From NCBI RefSeq assembly GCF_000376565.1, contig NZ_BARG01000001.1, forward strand, positions 1 through 64,000: a stretch of 64,000 bases of DNA. The letters are read 5' to 3'. This document shows, piece after piece, positions 59,400 through 64,000 of the stretch; within the stretch, counting starts at the first letter, position 1, and the number at the start of each line of letters is the position of its first letter. A program made the translations under genes and the position numbers. This DNA is from Streptomyces hokutonensis. Its GTDB lineage: Bacteria > Actinomycetota > Actinomycetes > Streptomycetales > Streptomycetaceae. The notes beneath the pieces are model-generated. The model was not told the DNA's origin. It saw only the letters and a program-made list of their open reading frames with translations, and searched no databases.

Positions 59400-61660
59400 G
59401 TGAGCATCCTCCGGCTTCCCCTTCTGCGCGGGCGCCTGCGGGTGTTGCTGTTGGTGGTGGTCGGCGAGGGCGAGGTGGCGGGCGGCTGGGTGTCGTCCGC
59501 GGCCGTGACCCCTCCCTCGGTCGCCTTCTCCTGCTGCTTCTCCAGCTCCTTGGCCGGGTCGGCGGTGATCTTCGGGGAGGCGATCGTGCCGTCGGCGCGG
59601 ACCTTGGGGAGGCTGGTCTGCGGGGTGGGCAGCAGCGCCTTCTTCTTGTCGATGGAGCCGTCGGCCTGGACGCCGTACATCGCGTTGTAGATGTTGCGCA
59701 CGGCCTCACCGGAGGCGCCCGAACCCGTACCGGCCTGGGCGATCGTCATGACGACCGTGTAGTCCTTCGTGTACGTCGCGAACCACGAGGTGGTCTGCTT
59801 GCCGTAGACCTCCGCCGTACCCGTCTTGGCGTGCAGCGTGATCTTGTCCTGCGGCCAGCCCTGGAACTTCCAGGCGGCGGTACCGCTGGTGACCACGCCC
59901 GCGAGGGCCTTGTCGATGCCCTTGTGCGTGGCCGCGCTGATCGGCAGCTTCGCCTTCACCTTCGGCTTGATCTCCGTGACGGTCTTGCCGTCGGCGCTGA
60001 CGATCGCCTTGCCGATGGTCGGGACGTACTCGGTGCCGCCGTTGGCGAGGGCGCCGTAGATCATGGCCTCCTGGATCGGCGTGACGAGGGTGTCGCCCTG
60101 GCCGATGGAGTAGTTGATCGAGTCGCCCTCACGCATCTTGTTGCCTTCGAGGCAGTTCTCGTACGCGATCTGCTGGACGTACGTGCCGCCCTTCTTGCCG
60201 GTCTTGCACCAGTAGGCCTTGTTGGCCTCCCAGGTCTCCTGCTTCCACTTGCGGTCCGGGATGCGGCCGGTGACCTCGTTCGGGAGGTCGACGCCGGTGG
60301 TCTTGCCGAGGCCGAACTGGTGGGCCGCCTTGTAGAAGTAGTCCTTGGGCTCGCCCTTCTTCGGGTTGATGCCGCCGTCCTTCTTCCACTGGGCGTCGGC
60401 GAGACCGTAGAAGACGGTGTCGCAGGAGACCTCCAGCGCGCGGCCCAGCGAGATGGGGCCGAAGTTCTCGCCCTCGAAGTTCTTGAAGACCTGGCCGCCC
60501 ACCGAGTACGAACTCGTGCAGGGGTAGCCGCCGTCCCACGCGTAGCCGGCCTCGACCGCGGCGGCCGTGGAGACCACCTTGAACGTCGAACCGGGCGCCG
60601 ACTGACCCTGTATGGCCCGATTCAGCAGCGGGTAGTCGGAGTTCTTGCCGGTGAGCTGCTTGTAGTCCTTGGCGGAGATGCCGCCGACCCAGACGTTCGG
60701 GTCGTACGTCGGCGCGGACGCCATGGCGACGATCCGGCCGGTCTTGGCCTCCATCACGACCACGGCACCGGAGTCGGCCTTGTAGTTCTCGCCGGTGATC
60801 TTGTCGAACTGCTGGCGGGCCGTCTTCATCGCCTTGTCGAGCTGGTACTCGGCGACCCGCTGCACACGGGCGTCGATGCTGGTGACGAGGTTCGAACCGG
60901 GCTCCGGGGCATCGGACTTGGCCTTGCCGATCACCCGGCCGAGGTTGTCGACCTCGTAGCGGGTGACGCCCGCCTTGCCGCGCAGCTCCTTGTCGTACTC
61001 GCGCTCAAGGCCCGAGCGGCCGACCTGGTCGGAGCGCAGATACGGCGAGTCGGAGTCCTTGGCCTGGGTGATCTCGTCGTCGGTGACCGGCGAGAGATAG
61101 CCGAGGACCTGCGCCGCGTTGGCGTCGCCGGGGGCCGCGTAACGGCGGACGGCCTCGGGCTCGGCGGTGATGCCGGGGAAGTCCTCGGCGCGCTCGCGGA
61201 TCTGCAGGGCCTGCTTGGCGGTGGCCTCGTCGGTGATCGGGATCGGCTGGTACGGCGAGCCGTTCCAGCAGGGCTGCGGGGTCTTCGCGTCGCACAGCCG
61301 GACCTTCTGGATGACGTCCTCGGGCTTCAGACCCAGCACGCCGGCCAGCTTGGTGAGGACGGCCTTGCCGTCGTCGGCCTGCTTCAGCAGGTCGGTGCGG
61401 GAGGCGGAGACCACGAGCCGGGTCTCGTTGTCCGCGAGGGGCACACCGCGCGCGTCCAGTATCGAACCGCGCACCGCGGGCTCGACGACCTGCTGGACAT
61501 GGTTGCCGGACGCTTCCTTCTGGTACGCGGATCCCTCCCGGATCTGCAGGTACCAGAGGCGCCCGCCGAGGGTGCCGAGGAGGGAGAGGACGAGGATCTG
61601 GATGACGACGAGCCTGATCTGGACCCGTGGAGTCCGTCCGGTCTCCGGGATGTTGGTCAT
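59396..61660 (-). CDS. mrdA: penicillin-binding protein 2 (class B transpeptidase)
   Basis: 754 aa. One N-terminal TM segment (VIQILVLSLLGTLGGRLWYLQ), the PBP dimerisation domain, and the transpeptidase with SxxK at Ser358 (SAPGSTFK), the SxG motif of SIGQGD and KTG near residue 610 (HAKTGTAEV). A Thr/Pro-rich tail with polyArg follows. It cross-links peptidoglycan with RodA/MreBCD; in Streptomyces this set builds the spore wall rather than lateral wall of vegetative hyphae. Confidence 0.95.
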   Translation of the reverse strand: MTNIPETGRTPRVQIRLVVIQILVLSLLGTLGGRLWYLQIREGSAYQKEASGNHVQQVVEPAVRGSILDARGVPLADNETRLVVSASRTDLLKQADDGKAVLTKLAGVLGLKPEDVIQKVRLCDAKTPQPCWNGSPYQPIPITDEATAKQALQIRERAEDFPGITAEPEAVRRYAAPGDANAAQVLGYLSPVTDDEITQAKDSDSPYLRSDQVGRSGLEREYDKELRGKAGVTRYEVDNLGRVIGKAKSDAPEPGSNLVTSIDARVQRVAEYQLDKAMKTARQQFDKITGENYKADSGAVVVMEAKTGRIVAMASAPTYDPNVWVGGISAKDYKQLTGKNSDYPLLNRAIQGQSAPGSTFKVVSTAAAVEAGYAWDGGYPCTSSYSVGGQVFKNFEGENFGPISLGRALEVSCDTVFYGLADAQWKKDGGINPKKGEPKDYFYKAAHQFGLGKTTGVDLPNEVTGRIPDRKWKQETWEANKAYWCKTGKKGGTYVQQIAYENCLEGNKMREGDSINYSIGQGDTLVTPIQEAMIYGALANGGTEYVPTIGKAIVSADGKTVTEIKPKVKAKLPISAATHKGIDKALAGVVTSGTAAWKFQGWPQDKITLHAKTGTAEVYGKQTTSWFATYTKDYTVVMTIAQAGTGSGASGEAVRNIYNAMYGVQADGSIDKKKALLPTPQTSLPKVRADGTIASPKITADPAKELEKQQEKATEGGVTAADDTQPPATSPSPTTTNSNTRRRPRRRGSRRMLT

Positions 61661-61739
61661 TGGTGCTGCCTCCCCCTCTCGGTGTGTGTATGAGTCATAT
61701 ACGACCTACCTGTGTGGCCGTACGCCAACTCCCGCGCCC

Positions 61740-62408
61740 TCAAAGCCGCTTGACCCCCTTGATGCGCCCGGCCCGGGCCACCCGCGCGCGAGCCGTCTTC
61801 AGCTTCAGGCCGCCGCGCTGACCGCCGATCTTCAGGCCGGTGCCGGAGGCGAGCCAACCCGAGGAGATGTCGGCCGACTTGGCGGCGTTCGTCTCGGCGA
61901 GGGGGTCGTTGTCGGCGCGGCGGGCCAGCGCCATGACGCCGGGCACGATGAACGGGGCGAGCAGCAGGTCGTACAGGGCGGCCGTGAACAGCAGGCTGGG
62001 CAGGCCGACATGGCGGGCCGCGGTGTCACCGACGAGGGCGCCGACACCGGCGTAGAGGAGGGTGGAGCCGATCGCGGCGGCGACCACGACGGCCATCGGG
62101 CCGGTCGCCGACTTCAGGCGGCCGTTCTCCGGCTTCGCCAGGCCCGCGAGGTAGCCGATGACGCAGAGCACGAGGGCGTAGCGGCCGGCCGCGTGGTCGG
62201 CGGGCGGGGCGAGGTCGGCGAGGAGGCCGGCGCCGAAGCCGATGAGGGCGCCGGTGACATGGCCGTAGACCATGGCGAGGCCCAGGACCGTGAGGAGGAG
62301 CAGGTCGGGGACGGCGCCCGGGAGGTGGAGGCGGGCGAGGACGCTCACCTGGATCACCATGGCGACGACGACCAGCGGCACGGAGAGCAGGATCCGGTTG
62401 ACACGCAT
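61740..62408 (-). CDS. mreD: rod-shape-determining protein MreD
   Basis: 222 aa with about five TM segments (LSVPLVVVAMVIQVSVLAR, LLLLTVLGLAMVYGHVTGALIGF). The MreD family is poorly conserved in sequence, so the call rests on hydropathy, the AGLLADLAPP signature and position between mreC and PBP2. The tail after residue 180 is basic and specific to actinobacteria. 12 nt from mreC. Confidence 0.92.
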   Translation of the reverse strand: MRVNRILLSVPLVVVAMVIQVSVLARLHLPGAVPDLLLLTVLGLAMVYGHVTGALIGFGAGLLADLAPPADHAAGRYALVLCVIGYLAGLAKPENGRLKSATGPMAVVVAAAIGSTLLYAGVGALVGDTAARHVGLPSLLFTAALYDLLLAPFIVPGVMALARRADNDPLAETNAAKSADISSGWLASGTGLKIGGQRGGLKLKTARARVARAGRIKGVKRL

Positions 62409-62420
62409 GAGGAAGGGCTC

Positions 62421-63386
62421 CTACTGCTGTTGCTGGCCGTCGACCGGCGCGTTCGCGGACGGGGTGACCGTGACGGTCACCGTCGGGATCGGGGTCGGCT
62501 TGGGCTTCGCCGGCAGGACCGTGTCGCGCGGGTCCTTCTTCGGGGCCTCCACGACCACGCCGACGATGTCGAGCTTGGTGAAGTTGACGTACGGCGTGAC
62601 GTAGAGCGTGCGGGTCAGGCCGCCGCCGGAGGGGTCGACGCGGGAGACGACACCGACCGGGACACCGGGCACGAACGGCTTGTCGGCCTGCGAGCCGAAG
62701 GTGACCAGCCGGTCGCCCTTCTGCACCTCCGCCTTGCCGTTGAGGAGTTCGACGCGCAGCGGACCGTCGCCCTCGCCGGAGGCGAAGCCGAGTTCGTCGT
62801 TGCCCTCCATGCGGGTGCCGACGGTGAAGTCGGGGTCGTTGGCGAGCAGGACGGTGGAGGCGTCCGGGCCTACGGTCGTGACACGGCCGACCAGTCCGTC
62901 GCCGTTGAGGACGGTCATGTCGCGCTTGATGCCGTCGTTGGCGCCGACGTCGATGGTGATCGTCCACGAGAAGCTCTGCGCGGCTCCTATCGCGATGACC
63001 TGGGCGCCCTTGATGCCGTACTGGCCCTCGCCGGCCACCTTCAGCATCTTGTCCAGCTGGCCCAGGCGGCTGCGGTTGCGGTCGTCGCTGCCGAGCTTCG
63101 CCTTGAGGGCCGCGTTCTCCTTCTCCAGGAGCGCGAGCCGGTCGTGCCGCTCACCGGAGTCGCGGACCGCGGAGATCGCGTCGCCGACCGGGTTCACGGC
63201 GGACGACACGCCGTTCTCGATCGGGCCGAACACGGTGGCCGCGGCCCGGCGGGCACCCTCGACCGGCGAGTCCTGCCCTCCCCGGATGTCCACCGTGATC
63301 AACGCGAACGCGACGGCGATCAGCAGCACCAGGAGCAGCCGGCTCTCTCGTGTGTCCCTCACGTGCGGCGGCCGTGCCTTCCTCAT
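62421..63386 (-). CDS. mreC: rod-shape-determining protein MreC
   Basis: 321 aa. N-terminal TM/signal anchor (RLLLVLLIAVAFALITVDI), coiled coil (ERHDRLALLEKENAALKAKL, about 77-97) and the two beta domains of MreC (GDGLVGRVTTVGPDASTVLL, GDRLVTFGS). A Pro/Thr/Val-rich extracellular tail is added at the end. It scaffolds PBP2/RodA at the membrane. Confidence 0.95.
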   Translation of the reverse strand: MRKARPPHVRDTRESRLLLVLLIAVAFALITVDIRGGQDSPVEGARRAAATVFGPIENGVSSAVNPVGDAISAVRDSGERHDRLALLEKENAALKAKLGSDDRNRSRLGQLDKMLKVAGEGQYGIKGAQVIAIGAAQSFSWTITIDVGANDGIKRDMTVLNGDGLVGRVTTVGPDASTVLLANDPDFTVGTRMEGNDELGFASGEGDGPLRVELLNGKAEVQKGDRLVTFGSQADKPFVPGVPVGVVSRVDPSGGGLTRTLYVTPYVNFTKLDIVGVVVEAPKKDPRDTVLPAKPKPTPIPTVTVTVTPSANAPVDGQQQQ

Positions 63387-63531
63387 AGAAATGTGCAGAG
63401 GTTCGGGTATGCAGGTGTGTAGGAGGGCCCGTCAGATGTGAACGAAGGCCTATGACGGAGCCTATGCCTCCGTATCAACGATCCGCCGCACGAGAAGAGA
63501 TCATCCCGTACGGCGGAATCGAAGTGTTACG

Positions 63532-64000
63532 TCATCTGCGCGGCTGGGCGTCCAGAACCTGCTGGAGCGCCTCGAACTCCTCGACGCACTTGCCGGAGCC
63601 GAGCGCCACGCTGTCCAGCGGGTCCTCCGCGATGTGGATCGGCATACCGGTCTCCCGGCGCAGCCGCTCGTCGAGACCCTTCAGCAGGGCTCCACCGCCG
63701 GTCAGAACGATTCCGCGGTCCATGATGTCCCCGGACAGCTCCGGCGGGCACTTGTCGAGGGTCGTCTTCACCGCGTCGACGATCGCGTTGACGGGCTCTT
63801 CGATCGCCTTGCGGACTTCGCCGGCGGAGATGACGACGGTCTTGGGCAGACCGGAGACCAGGTCCCGGCCGCGGATTTCGGTGTGCTGGTCGTCGTCGAG
63901 GTCGTACGCGGAACCGATCGTGATCTTGATCTGCTCAGCCGTCCGCTCACCCAGAAGGAGCGAGTACTCCTTCTTGATGTGCTGGATGATCGCGTTGTCC
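63532..64000 (-). CDS. mreB: rod-shape-determining protein MreB, 3' part (partial at window edge)
   Basis: The C-terminal about 155 residues of the actin homologue: RGIVLTGGGALLKGLDERL carries the nucleotide-contacting GGG loop, with KKEYSLLLGERTAEQIKITI and TVVISAGEVRKAIEEPV upstream, ending LDAQPRR. The 5' part lies beyond position 64000. First gene of mreB-mreC-mreD-mrdA-rodA. The 145-nt gap to mreC contains a GATCCGCCG/CGGCGGAATC hairpin (about 63479-63519) that may attenuate downstream transcription. Confidence 0.95.
   Translation of the reverse strand, partial: DNAIIQHIKKEYSLLLGERTAEQIKITIGSAYDLDDDQHTEIRGRDLVSGLPKTVVISAGEVRKAIEEPVNAIVDAVKTTLDKCPPELSGDIMDRGIVLTGGGALLKGLDERLRRETGMPIHIAEDPLDSVALGSGKCVEEFEALQQVLDAQPRR

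Noticed and set aside
1..64000. Biosynthetic gene cluster indicated by the SARP gene
   Set aside because: No PKS, NRPS, terpene or RiPP core gene is present near 29-30 kb; the neighbours are hydrolases and wall-polymer genes.

Overview
The window is chromosomal DNA of a Streptomyces or a very close relative. The evidence is very high GC with strong third-position GC bias, frequent GTG starts, many TANNNT hexamers 6 nt before start codons (leaderless-type promoters), a SARP regulator, MmyB-type XRE regulators, a 1351-aa RNase E/G, and an mreB-mreC-mreD-PBP2-rodA block. From memory, the backbone order (comEA/comEC, leuS, rsfS, an LCP protein, nadD, proA, proB, obg, rpmA, rplU, rne, TIGR03936, TIGR03960, CYTH-CHAD, rodA, mre) matches the S. 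coelicolor SCO2567-SCO2611 region. I could not check this by alignment.

Layout. 1-8.8 kb: comEC/comEA, a DegV protein, an unknown single-TM protein, and leuS behind a leader with a 12-aa Leu-Leu-Leu peptide and an attenuator-like hairpin. 9.0-12.0 kb: a cytochrome-b-like membrane protein translationally coupled to a NuoF-like/ferredoxin fusion. 12.1-15.4 kb: two identical tRNA-Ala(GGC) genes bracketing two zinc-ribbon microproteins and a divergent MFS exporter/XRE pair. 15.5-26 kb: a histidine phosphatase, rsfS, a degenerate LCP protein, nadD, two 53-aa membrane microproteins, an M48 protease, two membrane proteins sharing an N-terminal motif, proA, an unknown gene and proB. 26.1-38.1 kb (between proB and obg): a secreted phospholipase-D-like protein, tandem trypsins, a SARP regulator, a teichoic-acid-type gene set (GT2, CDP-glycerol transferase, TarI-SDR fusion, sulfotransferase) and a Tat-exported PhoD. 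38.2-46.9 kb: obg, rpmA, rplU, rne, TIGR03936 and a tryptophan-rich repeat membrane protein. 46.9-54.4 kb: accessory genes (GNAT, TetR/isochorismatase-like pair, lipoprotein, SDR/XRE pair, zinc ribbon, glycosyltransferase, collagen-like protein, MarR remnant). 54.5-64 kb: TIGR03960 radical SAM protein, CYTH-CHAD, then rodA, mrdA, mreD, mreC and the 3' end of mreB.

A recurring theme is envelope construction. The mre/PBP2/RodA machinery, an LCP-type glycopolymer ligase relative, wall-polymer synthesis genes and PhoD lie within one window. In S. coelicolor several of the corresponding genes have been linked to the spore-wall synthesising complex (recalled knowledge). No CRISPR array, rRNA operon, insertion sequence or prophage is visible. 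The most novel-looking items are the leuS leader, the cytochrome-b/NuoF-like redox pair, the repeat-built membrane protein at 45.8-46.9 kb, the paired microproteins and motif-sharing membrane proteins near nadD/proA, and the repeat architecture of RNase E.
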